Assembly: GCA_947493335.1 (NCBI GenBank)
Contig: CANLQO010000001.1
Coordinates: 992,001-1,056,000 of the forward strand
Reading direction: 5' to 3'
DNA from: an uncultured Paracoccaceae bacterium
Lineage (GTDB): Bacteria > Pseudomonadota > Alphaproteobacteria > Rhodobacterales > Rhodobacteraceae
Length of the DNA: 64,000 nt
The notes under the pieces were generated by a model. That model searched no databases and had not been told where the DNA came from. It saw only the letters and a list, made by a program, of their open reading frames with translations. The position numbers and the translations under genes were made by a program. Every line of letters begins with the position of its first letter. The first letter of the stretch is position 1. This document shows positions 31,973 to 40,353 of the stretch, one piece after another.

Positions 31973-33162
31973 ACCGCCTGCACGAAGAGGGGCGCTATCG
32001 GACGTTCATCGACATTGAGCGGACACGCGGCCAGTTTCCCCATGCGACATGGAACAAGCCGGATGGCACCAAGGTGCCGGTGACGGTCTGGTGCGGCAAT
32101 GACTATCTGGGCATGGGCCAGCACCCCGTCGTGTTGAGCGCGATGCAAGAGGCGCTAACGGCAACAGGTGCAGGGTCTGGCGGGACGCGCAACATCAGCG
32201 GCACGACGGTTTATCATAAACGGCTGGAGGCCGAACTTGCCGATCTGCATGGCAAAGAAGCAGCACTTTTGTTCACTAGCGCCTACATTGCAAATGACGC
32301 AACGTTGTCGACGCTGCCGAAGCTCTTTCCTGGGCTGATTATCTATTCCGACGCATTGAATCACGCGAGCATGATTGAAGGTGTTCGCCGGAATGGTGGG
32401 GCCAAGCGAATCTTTCGGCACAACGACCTTGACCACTTGCGCGCACTGTTGGAGGCGGACGATCCGGACGCACCAAAGTTGATCGCTTTTGAGTCGATTT
32501 ATTCGATGGATGGCGACTTTGGCCCGATCAAAGAGATCTGCGATCTGGCTGATGAATTCGGGGCCTTGACATATATCGACGAGGTTCATGCGGTGGGGAT
32601 GTACGGCCCCCGCGGCGGTGGCGTGGCAGAACGTGACGGGTTGATGGGACGTATCGACATCATCAACGGCACGCTGGCCAAAGCTTATGGCGTGATGGGC
32701 GGCTACATCGCGGCGAGCGCGAAAATGTGTGACGCGATCAGGTCTTATGCGCCGGGGTTTATCTTTACCACGTCGTTGCCACCAGCTGTGGCGGCGGGGG
32801 CGGCAGCGAGTGTCGCTTTCCTGAAGGAAGATCAGGACTTACGCGCCAAACACCAGACTCAGGCCAGCATCCTCAAGCTGCGTCTGAAGGGGCTTGGCCT
32901 GCCAATTGTTGACCATGGTAGCCACATCGTGCCGGTGATCGTGGGCAATCCGGTGCACACCAAAATGATGTCGGATATGCTGCTTGAAGAGCATGGTATC
33001 TACGCACAGCCGATCAACTTCCCGACCGTGCCAAGGGGGACTGAACGGCTACGTTTCACCCCGTCGCCAGTGCATGGTCCGGGTGAGATGGATGCGCTGA
33101 TTTCCGCCATGGATGCGCTTTGGAGCCATTGTGCGCTAAATCGCGCCGACATGGCTGGCTGA
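31939..33162 (+). CDS. hemA: 5-aminolevulinate synthase
   Basis: A 407-residue PLP enzyme condensing glycine and succinyl-CoA to 5-aminolevulinate, the first step of tetrapyrrole synthesis in alphaproteobacteria. Landmarks are the substrate loop [15 protein letters not shown] near residues 75-90, [11 protein letters not shown] with the PLP-ring aspartate, and the Schiff-base lysine in [13 protein letters not shown] near residue 248. The start is GTG at 31939 with GAAGGAAG upstream; the family N-terminus is MDYxAxLD, so an earlier start is unlikely. An Fnr-type box lies 133 bp upstream and a small overlapping ORF may tune initiation. Confidence 0.97.
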   Translation: MDYSAKLDSALNRLHEEGRYRTFIDIERTRGQFPHATWNKPDGTKVPVTVWCGNDYLGMGQHPVVLSAMQEALTATGAGSGGTRNISGTTVYHKRLEAELADLHGKEAALLFTSAYIANDATLSTLPKLFPGLIIYSDALNHASMIEGVRRNGGAKRIFRHNDLDHLRALLEADDPDAPKLIAFESIYSMDGDFGPIKEICDLADEFGALTYIDEVHAVGMYGPRGGGVAERDGLMGRIDIINGTLAKAYGVMGGYIAASAKMCDAIRSYAPGFIFTTSLPPAVAAGAAASVAFLKEDQDLRAKHQTQASILKLRLKGLGLPIVDHGSHIVPVIVGNPVHTKMMSDMLLEEHGIYAQPINFPTVPRGTERLRFTPSPVHGPGEMDALISAMDALWSHCALNRADMAG

Positions 33163-33274
33163 CCTTTGAGCATGTGCACTCCGGTATGGTGTGTGTTAAT
33201 GTCGTCTTAACGGTTTTGCCCGACACGATTCGTCAGGGGAAAACACTGGGGACAGAGACAGGCACGGGACGGCG

Positions 33275-34462
33275 ATGATCGTTAAGAGCTTCAGACGCGC
33301 GAAGGCTGCTGAGGACGTTGAAACCAAAGGTTTTGACGCCTTCGAGTTGCGTCTTGGCGATTTGATGCGCGGCGAGCGGGCCACCATGGGCAAGAGCCTG
33401 TTGGACGTGCAGCGTGAATTGAAGATCAAGGCGGCGTATATCGCAGCAATTGAGAACGCGGATCCATCGGCCTTTGATACCCCCGGCTTTATCGCTGGCT
33501 ATGTGAGGTCCTACGCGCGCTATCTTCATATGGACCCCGATTGGGCGTTTGAGACGTTTTGTCTGGAAAGTGGCTTTGCGACGGCGCATGGGATGTCTGC
33601 CGCTGCCAGTTCCGTCAAGCAGCCAAGGGAACAGGCAAGTCCGTTTCAGGGCAAGGATATCTTTGCATCGTCCGCCACACCTTTTGTCCCGGCGGGTGAA
33701 GCGATGTTTGCCCGGGTTGAGCCCGGTGCTGTGGGGTCGTTGCTGGTGCTCGTCGCGCTGATCGGAGGGCTGGGCTATGGCGGTTGGTCCGTTTTGCAAG
33801 AACTTCAGCGGGTGCAATTCGCGCCGGTGGAGCAAACGCCAGTGGTTCTGTCGGACATTGATCCGTTGGCCGGGGCTGCAGCACTGACTGAGACCGCTGA
33901 TATTGGGTCGGACTTTACCGCGCCATCGCCCGAGGCGCTGGACCGCTTGTATCGTCCGCAGGCCTTGGAAGTGCCTGTGCTGGTCGCGCGGGATGCACCG
34001 ATTTCGACGTTGCGGCCTGACGATGTCGGCACAATTGCCCCGATGACCGTTGATCTTGCCTTGGCAGAGGCCGTGGCAGAGGACAACGTGGCCGGGCCGA
34101 TTATTCCGCAAGTGAACGAAGGTCCCGTGCCCGAAGTGCAGATCGTAGCCGTGCGCCCGGCATGGGTGCGCGTGCGGGCCGCAGATGGCTCGGTTATTTT
34201 CGAAGGCATTCTTGATAAGGGTGACACCTTTGATCTGCCTGCGACGGAAGAACCTGCAACGTTGCGCGTAGGCGAAAGCGGCGCGCTTTATTTCGCGGTT
34301 AATGGCACGGCCTATGGTCCGGCAGGCGAGCGGGGGCAGGTGACGTCGAACCTTGCGCTGTCGGTCGAAAACCTGACCGAGAACTATGCCGTTGCCGATC
34401 TGACCCAGGATGACGATCTGGCGGCAATTGTGAACGTGGCCGAGGTTTCGGTTTCCGAATAA
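33275..34462 (+). CDS. RodZ-like helix-turn-helix membrane protein
   Basis: A 395-residue bitopic protein. The cytoplasmic HTH_25 domain spans about 22-95 (GKSLLDVQRELKIKAAYIAAIE, then FIAGYVRSYARYL). One transmembrane helix lies near 150-172 (GSLLVLVALIGGLGYG). A long acidic/proline linker precedes a DUF4115 beta domain (about 285-370, AWVRVRAADGSVIFEGIL). This order is that of RodZ, which links MreB to the cell-wall machinery, and it precedes ispG as in E. coli. The upstream 110 bp contains no recognisable terminator. Confidence 0.85.
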   Translation: MIVKSFRRAKAAEDVETKGFDAFELRLGDLMRGERATMGKSLLDVQRELKIKAAYIAAIENADPSAFDTPGFIAGYVRSYARYLHMDPDWAFETFCLESGFATAHGMSAAASSVKQPREQASPFQGKDIFASSATPFVPAGEAMFARVEPGAVGSLLVLVALIGGLGYGGWSVLQELQRVQFAPVEQTPVVLSDIDPLAGAAALTETADIGSDFTAPSPEALDRLYRPQALEVPVLVARDAPISTLRPDDVGTIAPMTVDLALAEAVAEDNVAGPIIPQVNEGPVPEVQIVAVRPAWVRVRAADGSVIFEGILDKGDTFDLPATEEPATLRVGESGALYFAVNGTAYGPAGERGQVTSNLALSVENLTENYAVADLTQDDDLAAIVNVAEVSVSE

Positions 34463-34544
34463 TCAAGATGTGACGGTCTGGCCCGTTGCCCCTGCGTTGA
34501 CAGGCGCTTAGGTTGTGGACGAACGCAACTCCATAGGCCATCCG

Positions 34545-35666
34545 ATGTCCCTGCATGCTATCCGCCCCTGGCGTCATATCGAACGCCGCAAGAGCCGCCA
34601 GATCATGGTCGGGAATGTGCCGGTCGGGGGCGATGCACCGATCACCGTTCAGACGATGACCAATACGCTGACGACAGATGTCAAAGCCACGATTGCGCAG
34701 GTGCAGGCAGCCGCGGACGCTGGTGCGGACATTGTGAGGGTATCTGTCCCGGACGAAGCATCGAGCCGTGCACTCAAAGACATCGTACCAGAAGTGAGCG
34801 TGCCCATCGTGGCCGACATCCATTTCCACTATAAGCGCGGGATCGAGGCAGCAGAAGCCGGTGCGGCTTGCCTGCGGATCAACCCTGGCAACATCGGGGA
34901 TGAGACCCGCGTGCGCGAGGTGATCAAGGCTGCGGTCGACAATCAATGTTCAATGCGGATCGGCGTCAACGCTGGATCGTTGGAAAAGCATCTGCTTGAT
35001 AAATACGGAGAGCCGTGTCCGGACGCGATGGTTGAATCGGGTCTGGATCACATCAAGCTGTTGCAGGACAATGATTTTCACGACTTCAAGATCAGCTGCA
35101 AGGCCTCTGATGTCTTCATGGCTGCGGCGGCCTACCAGATGCTGGCAGAGCAAACCGATGCGCCAATTCATCTGGGCATCACCGAGGCCGGAGGTTTGAC
35201 CAGCGGCACAATCAAGTCCGCAATCGGGCTGGGCAACCTGCTGTGGATGGGGATCGGCGACACGATCCGGGTGAGCCTGAGTGCGGACCCGGTGGAAGAG
35301 GTGAAGGTTGGCTATGAGATCCTCAAAAGCCTTGGGCTGCGGCATCGCGGCGTCAACATCATCTCTTGCCCGTCCTGCGCGCGGCAGGGGTTTGATGTGA
35401 TCAAGACGGTCGAGACACTGGAAAAGCGATTGGAACACATCAAGACGCCGATGAGTCTGAGCATCATTGGCTGTGTGGTGAATGGCCCCGGAGAGGCCCT
35501 GATGACGGACGTGGGTTTCACCGGAGGTGGGGCCGGGAACGGTATGGTCTATCTCGCTGGCAAGCAGAGCCACAAGATGGACAACGACCGGATGGTCGAT
35601 CACATCGTCGAACAGGTCGAGGCGAAAGCCGCCGAGCTTGAGAAGGCCGCTCAGGCGGCGGAATAG
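34545..35666 (+). CDS. ispG: 4-hydroxy-3-methylbut-2-en-1-yl diphosphate synthase
   Basis: A 373-residue [4Fe-4S] enzyme of the MEP isoprenoid pathway, converting MEcPP to HMBPP. The N-terminal TIM barrel includes [17 protein letters not shown] and [14 protein letters not shown]. The C-terminal cluster domain has [10 protein letters not shown] and [12 protein letters not shown], giving the three cysteine ligands. The ATG at 34545 is chosen because [17 protein letters not shown] matches the family start; a GTG ten codons upstream is possible. It follows the rodZ-like gene by 82 nt, a common gene order. Confidence 0.95.
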   Translation: MSLHAIRPWRHIERRKSRQIMVGNVPVGGDAPITVQTMTNTLTTDVKATIAQVQAAADAGADIVRVSVPDEASSRALKDIVPEVSVPIVADIHFHYKRGIEAAEAGAACLRINPGNIGDETRVREVIKAAVDNQCSMRIGVNAGSLEKHLLDKYGEPCPDAMVESGLDHIKLLQDNDFHDFKISCKASDVFMAAAAYQMLAEQTDAPIHLGITEAGGLTSGTIKSAIGLGNLLWMGIGDTIRVSLSADPVEEVKVGYEILKSLGLRHRGVNIISCPSCARQGFDVIKTVETLEKRLEHIKTPMSLSIIGCVVNGPGEALMTDVGFTGGGAGNGMVYLAGKQSHKMDNDRMVDHIVEQVEAKAAELEKAAQAAE

Positions 35667-35731
35667 CCGTTTGAGTGGCAGCGGCGCGGTGGCTCAAGTG
35701 ATGCTGCACACCGAAGCATGAGGGGCCTAGC

Positions 35732-36148
35732 ATGATTGCCTATGTCACTGTCGGGGTTGATGATATCGCCCGCGCAAAACAGTTCTACACCTCTTTTTTG
35801 CCTGCGTTGGGATATGAACTGGAAGAGGGGCCCGAGGGGCTGAGCTTTGCGCTTCCTGCTGTGGCGGGTGAGCCCGCGATCCTGCCAGAGTTCTATGTGA
35901 AACCAACTTTTGATGGCCAACCTGCGACTGCGGGCAATGGGACCATGATTGCGTTTGAAGCGCAGCGGCAAGAGCAGGTGCGGGCGTTGCATGCAGCGGC
36001 CCTTGCGGCGGGTGGGACCGACGAGGGGTCGCCGGGATTTCGTCCGAACTACGGGCCCAGATTTTATGTGGGTTATCTGCGAGACCCGCAGGGCAACAAG
36101 ATTGCGCTATTCTCAAGCAATCCCGATGAGCCCGGACGCGACGACTAA
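35732..36148 (+). CDS. VOC (glyoxalase/bleomycin-resistance) family protein
   Basis: A 138-residue vicinal-oxygen-chelate fold protein with paired beta-alpha-beta3 modules: MIAYVTVGVDDIARAKQFYTSFLPALGYEL at the N-terminus (in two pieces) and YVGYLRDPQGNKIALFS at the C-terminus. Members are metal-dependent lyases, dioxygenases or binding proteins, and specificity cannot be read here. A GAGGGG ribosome site precedes the ATG. It is convergent with the amidase gene with a 14-bp gap. Confidence 0.9.
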   Translation: MIAYVTVGVDDIARAKQFYTSFLPALGYELEEGPEGLSFALPAVAGEPAILPEFYVKPTFDGQPATAGNGTMIAFEAQRQEQVRALHAAALAAGGTDEGSPGFRPNYGPRFYVGYLRDPQGNKIALFSSNPDEPGRDD

Positions 36149-36162
36149 TCCTGCGTTGGGCT

Positions 36163-37368
36163 TTACTGCCGGATCAATGGTTTGCGGGCAGCCTCATCCG
36201 CAGCCCAGTTTTGGATGGCTTGCACCAAGGCGGCGACGATCCGCGCCCGCCCGTCGGGCGACGCAAGAGCGGCGCGGTCGTCCGCATTTGACAGAAAACC
36301 GGCCTCGACCAGAACTGACGGAAAGTCGGCCGCATTGAGGACTGCAAGCCGCCCTTCGCGCCGCGGGCGGCTGTTGGTGCGGGCACCGGTTTCGCGCAGT
36401 GCAGCCACAAGCGCATCTGCAAAGCGGTCGCCGGCGGGTGCGGTTTCAGCGCGCGCCATGTCCATCAGGACGGTCGCAACCCGGTCATCCTGTCCGGTCA
36501 AATCCACCCCGGCCAGAAGGTCGCCACGCTCGTGACGCTCGGCCATGCGCTGCGCCGCGCGGTCCGTGCCCTCTGGGTCGAGCGTATAGACGGAGGCCCC
36601 GGCGGCTTCGTCCTCTTCCAGCGCATCGGCGTGGAGCGAAATGAAGAGATCAGCCTTGGCTGCGCGGGCGATGGTCATCCGGTCTTCGAGCGGCACAAAA
36701 ACGTCCTGCTCGCGGGTCAGAAGCGCGCGGACCTGACCGGTTCGGTTCAGGGCATCCGCCGTTTCGATAGCCAGTTGCAGCATCAGGTCAGCCTCGATTA
36801 CGCCACCCCGAACCGCGCCGGGGTCGATGCCGCCGTGGCCGGGATCAATCATCACGGTCAGCAGGCCGTCATCCGGTGCGGGCGCAGGCAGGCTGGGGGT
36901 CTGGACTTGATCGTCCCATGTGGCGGAGGGCGGCGGCCCCGAGCGGGCAGCATAGGTTGTGGCGTCGGTGGGATTGAGCCGCACGGTTAGTTGGGCTGAT
37001 CCATCCTCTGCATCGGTGGCGAGCCCTGCGGTTTCGATCAACATCGGGTCCGAGAGGTCGATGACCATGCGGGACCAACCGGGACTAAGCGTGCCAAAGC
37101 GCAAGTTCGGAACGACATCGGAATTCAAGAGCGCCGCACGCGTGACGCCCTGCCAATCAACTTCGCGGAAATCGAGCACAAGGCGGCGCGGATCATCCAG
37201 TGTGAAGGCCCGGTAAGGGACCGTCTGGCTAAGTGCGAGTTCGATAACCAGTTCAGGGCCATCGTCATAAACCTGGCTTTGTGCCATATCGATCCGCGCA
37301 AGCCCCGAGAAATCCTGCGCCGAGGCGGGCAATGCGAGGGTGAGCAAAAGGGCAAGCAGACGGATCAT
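36163..37368 (-). CDS. N-acetylmuramoyl-L-alanine amidase (AmiC-like)
   Basis: A 401-residue periplasmic zinc amidase cleaving the bond between muramic acid and the stem peptide during cell separation. A Sec signal peptide (IRLLALLLTLALPASAQ) is followed by an AMIN septum-targeting domain (about 20-140) and an Amidase_3 domain (about 175-390) with VMIDPGHGGIDPGA (first His), the zinc Glu in VIEADLM, FISLHADA (second His), and the catalytic Glu in VLVEAGFLSN. The ATG at 37366-37368 is chosen for the signal peptide and overlaps the aminotransferase stop (ATGA). Confidence 0.93.
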   Translation of the reverse strand: MIRLLALLLTLALPASAQDFSGLARIDMAQSQVYDDGPELVIELALSQTVPYRAFTLDDPRRLVLDFREVDWQGVTRAALLNSDVVPNLRFGTLSPGWSRMVIDLSDPMLIETAGLATDAEDGSAQLTVRLNPTDATTYAARSGPPPSATWDDQVQTPSLPAPAPDDGLLTVMIDPGHGGIDPGAVRGGVIEADLMLQLAIETADALNRTGQVRALLTREQDVFVPLEDRMTIARAAKADLFISLHADALEEDEAAGASVYTLDPEGTDRAAQRMAERHERGDLLAGVDLTGQDDRVATVLMDMARAETAPAGDRFADALVAALRETGARTNSRPRREGRLAVLNAADFPSVLVEAGFLSNADDRAALASPDGRARIVAALVQAIQNWAADEAARKPLIRQ

Positions 37369-38504
37369 CGGGCGGCCATATAGGTGGCAAGGCGGGTCAT
37401 GGCTTCGGTCATGTCGGCGGTCGTGCCAGCGTAAGAAAAGCGCAGCCAATGCTGGCCCCGCTCTGGGTCAAAGTCGAGCCCTGGGGTTACGGCGATGCGC
37501 GCGTGTTCAAGGATATCAGCGGCAAACGCCAAGCTGTCATTCGTAAAGCGAGAGACATCAGCGTAGACGTAGAATGCGCCATCGGGCGGGGCGAGCGTTG
37601 TGAACCCGGCGGCTTTGAGACCTGCGATCACAATGTCACGGTTGGCGGCATAAGTGGCAAGGTTTGTGGCGCATTCGGTTTGCGCATCCAAGGCATGTAG
37701 CGCCAACCGCTGGGCGGCGTGTGGCGCGCAGATGAACATGTTTTGGGCCAGCCGTTCGACCCGGCGGATATGATCGGATGGCACTACCATCCAGCCCACG
37801 CGCCAGCCCGTCATGGCAAAATATTTGGAGAAGGAATTCACGACATAGACGTCATCCGTGGCCTGAAGCGCCGTGACTTGCGGGCGGTCGTAGGTGATGC
37901 CGTGATAGATCTCATCCGATATGAGGGCCGCGTCACTGTCGGCACAGGCAGAGGCGAGGGCGCTCATCTCGGGCAGATCAAGCATCGTGCCGGTGGGATT
38001 GGCGGGGGAGGCGACGATCAGACCGGCGAGGTCATGGGCCGCAACGTCCGCGGGCTGGGGTTGGAACCGTGTTGTTGCGTCGGTGGGGATACCCACAGGT
38101 GTCAGGCCGACAGCACGCAGGATTTGGCGGTAGGATGGGTAGCCGGGCAGGCCCAGACCCACACGTTCGCCATTGTCAAACAAGGCGGAAAAGGCCAGCA
38201 GAAAGGCTCCTGAAGCCCCCGAGGTGACAACGACGCGGGCCGGATCAAGATCAACACCGTACCAATCCGCGTAAAGCCGCGCGATCCGCGCGCGCAGGTC
38301 TGGCAAGCCAAGGCCAACGGTATAACCCAAGGGGGCATCCAATTCTGCGGCCAGCTTTGCACGCGCCGAGGCAGGGGCGCCGGTGCCGGGCTGGCCAACC
38401 TCCATGTGGATGATGTGACGGCCCGACGCCTCGGCAGCGCGGGCGGCTTCCATCACGTCCATCACAATGAAGGGATCGACCTCACCACGGGTTGAGTTGC
38501 GCAT
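37365..38504 (-). CDS. PLP-dependent aminotransferase, class I/II
   Basis: A 379-residue fold-type I aminotransferase. Motifs are PLGYTVGLGLPDLRARIA, VVTSGASGAFLLAF at the cofactor phosphate site, ASPANPTGTMLD, ISDEIYHGITY (PLP-ring Asp), NSFSKYFAMTGWRVGW with the Schiff-base lysine, and the substrate carboxylate arginine in WLRFSYA. This resembles aspartate/aromatic aminotransferase group I-gamma, but the donor is undefined. It is coupled by a 4-nt overlap to the amidase gene and divergent from the DsbA-like gene. Confidence 0.92.
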   Translation of the reverse strand: MRNSTRGEVDPFIVMDVMEAARAAEASGRHIIHMEVGQPGTGAPASARAKLAAELDAPLGYTVGLGLPDLRARIARLYADWYGVDLDPARVVVTSGASGAFLLAFSALFDNGERVGLGLPGYPSYRQILRAVGLTPVGIPTDATTRFQPQPADVAAHDLAGLIVASPANPTGTMLDLPEMSALASACADSDAALISDEIYHGITYDRPQVTALQATDDVYVVNSFSKYFAMTGWRVGWMVVPSDHIRRVERLAQNMFICAPHAAQRLALHALDAQTECATNLATYAANRDIVIAGLKAAGFTTLAPPDGAFYVYADVSRFTNDSLAFAADILEHARIAVTPGLDFDPERGQHWLRFSYAGTTADMTEAMTRLATYMAAR

Positions 38505-38622
38505 GTTTGGCCTCTACTGCTTTGCACTGTAGATGCCGGTCGGGCGCGTGCGCGTCAATGCCGCCTTGGCAGGCACGCGTGGATGTGATGAAACCGGGCG
38601 ACCCCAAGTTGAAGGCGATGAG

Positions 38623-39354
38623 ATGATGCTGCGAATTTTGGCCCTAGCGGCAACACTTGCAACACCTGCAATTGCGCAGGAGGCGATGACGGACGCAGAA
38701 CGCGCGGCGTTTCGGGCAGAGGTGCGCGCCTATCTGCTGGAACATCCCGAGGTGCTGATGGAGGCGATTGGCGTTCTTGAGGCCCGCCAGGCGTCAGTGC
38801 AGGCAGAGGCCGAGGCACAGATGCTTGCGTCTGCGCAGGATCAGTTGCTGAACGACGGGTTTTCGTTTGAAGGCGGCAATCCGGATGGTGACATCACGGT
38901 GGTTGAATTCCTTGATTACCGGTGCGGCTATTGCAAAAAGGCGCATCCGGAAGTGGCAGAGTTGATCAGTCGCGATGGCAACATCAGATATATCGTCAAG
39001 GAATTCCCCATTCTGGGAGAGCAATCCACCCTTGCATCGCAGTTTGCAGTGGCCACCAAACTGGTCGCTGGCGATGAGGCCTATTACGACGTTCACAACA
39101 CGTTGATGGCCTATCGCGGCGAATTTTCAGAGGCCGCTTTGGGCCGGATGGCCGAAGAGTTGGGACTGGATGCCGCCCCCATTCTGAACGTGATGCAGAG
39201 CGATGAAGTGGCGGCGATCCTGACTGCCAATCGTGTGCTGGGTCAGCAGTTGCAGATCAACGGGACACCGACCTTCGTCGTTCAGGATGAGATGCTGCGC
39301 GGTTATGTGCCGTTGGACCAGATGCAGCAGATTGTTGCCGAGTTGCGCGGCTAG
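38623..39354 (+). CDS. DsbA family thiol-disulfide oxidoreductase
   Basis: A 243-residue periplasmic thioredoxin-fold protein of the DsbA/Com1 group. The signal peptide (MMLRILALAATLATPAIAQ) is followed by an acidic helical N-terminal segment (about 20-75), then the thioredoxin domain with active site FLDYRCGYCKKAHPEV (CGYC) and the cis-proline loop INGTPTFVVQD. It probably forms or isomerises disulfides in exported proteins. The ATG at 38623 is preferred because the signal peptide begins there; ATG 38626 is equally possible. Confidence 0.92.
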   Translation: MMLRILALAATLATPAIAQEAMTDAERAAFRAEVRAYLLEHPEVLMEAIGVLEARQASVQAEAEAQMLASAQDQLLNDGFSFEGGNPDGDITVVEFLDYRCGYCKKAHPEVAELISRDGNIRYIVKEFPILGEQSTLASQFAVATKLVAGDEAYYDVHNTLMAYRGEFSEAALGRMAEELGLDAAPILNVMQSDEVAAILTANRVLGQQLQINGTPTFVVQDEMLRGYVPLDQMQQIVAELRG

Positions 39355-39435
39355 CGCCGAAACGCTTGTGCAACTGCGTTGAAGTGATGTGGGGTGACGC
39401 TAGGTCTTTCCTCATTGCAACATTTGGGGGTTCGC

Positions 39436-40224
39436 ATGACGTATTCACGACGCAAATTTCTGACCAATAGTGCTGCTGCTGGATCTGTGATGATCCTGCC
39501 ATTCCAACTGCGCGCAGATGGAGATGCCGCCGACAGCTTTGAGACGCCGGGTGGGGCAATTACGGTGCATCCGGTCGATCACGCCTCGATCGTGTTTGAG
39601 ACACCTCTAGGCACCATTGCCGTCGACCCGGTGGGTGATATTGCAGCCTATGAGGGGCTGCCAAAGCCTGATCTGATCCTCGTGACCCATGAGCATGGGG
39701 ATCACTATAACGCCGAGATTTTGGCGGCTTTGGCGGCTGATGGAACCCGCCTGATTACCAACCCGGCGGTGTTCGACATGCTGCCCGACGGGTTGAAATC
39801 GAGGGCCGAGCCGATGGGCAACGGCGAAACGGCCACATGGAACGGGCTGACCATTGATGCGATCCCGGCCCACAACCTGACAGAGGGGCGCGAGAGATTT
39901 CACCCCGTGGGACGCGACAACGGCTATGTGCTGCATTTTGATGGTTTCCGCATTTATGTCTCGGGCGATACCGAGGACGTGCCAGAGATGCGCGCGTTGG
40001 AGAATATCGACCTGGCGTTTGTCTGCATGAACCTGCCGTTCACCATGGACCTTGAAGCGGCGGCCAGTGCGGTCAACGCATTCGCGCCCACCTACGTCTA
40101 CCCCTATCACTACCGGGGCCGCGATGGCGGTACGCAGGACCCAATGGCCTTTGCCGCGTTGGTCGCAGATGGCACCGAAGTGAAGTTCGCGCCGTGGTAC
40201 GGTGATGAGATCATGCCCGCCTGA
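39436..40224 (+). CDS. Tat-exported metallo-beta-lactamase-fold hydrolase
   Basis: A 262-residue metal-dependent hydrolase of the UlaG/YycJ-like MBL branch. The twin-arginine signal SRRKFLTNSAAAGS marks periplasmic export of a folded, metal-loaded protein. The metal motif is VTHEHGDHYNAEI (H-x-H-x-D-H), with later ligands in IPAHNLTEG and VSGDTEDVPEM, and a final YPYHYRG. The ATG at 39436 is set by the Tat motif. It has no operon partners, and the substrate is unknown. It could be misread as an L-ascorbate lactonase by similarity, but nothing nearby supports that. Confidence 0.9.
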   Translation: MTYSRRKFLTNSAAAGSVMILPFQLRADGDAADSFETPGGAITVHPVDHASIVFETPLGTIAVDPVGDIAAYEGLPKPDLILVTHEHGDHYNAEILAALAADGTRLITNPAVFDMLPDGLKSRAEPMGNGETATWNGLTIDAIPAHNLTEGRERFHPVGRDNGYVLHFDGFRIYVSGDTEDVPEMRALENIDLAFVCMNLPFTMDLEAAASAVNAFAPTYVYPYHYRGRDGGTQDPMAFAALVADGTEVKFAPWYGDEIMPA

Positions 40225-40353
40225 TCAGAACCTCATCAAGAAGTGAGCAATGACGCGGCGCAATTCGGCCAATTGCGCCGCTTTCATCTTTTGACCCTGC
40301 CTGCGGCACACCATATAAGCGGGGCAGTCATCGGTATCGTGAGGCGAGCCCCC

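Noticed and set aside
39436-40224. L-ascorbate lactonase (UlaG) name for the MBL-fold protein
   Set aside because: Fold similarity only; it carries a Tat signal and has no ascorbate-utilisation neighbours.
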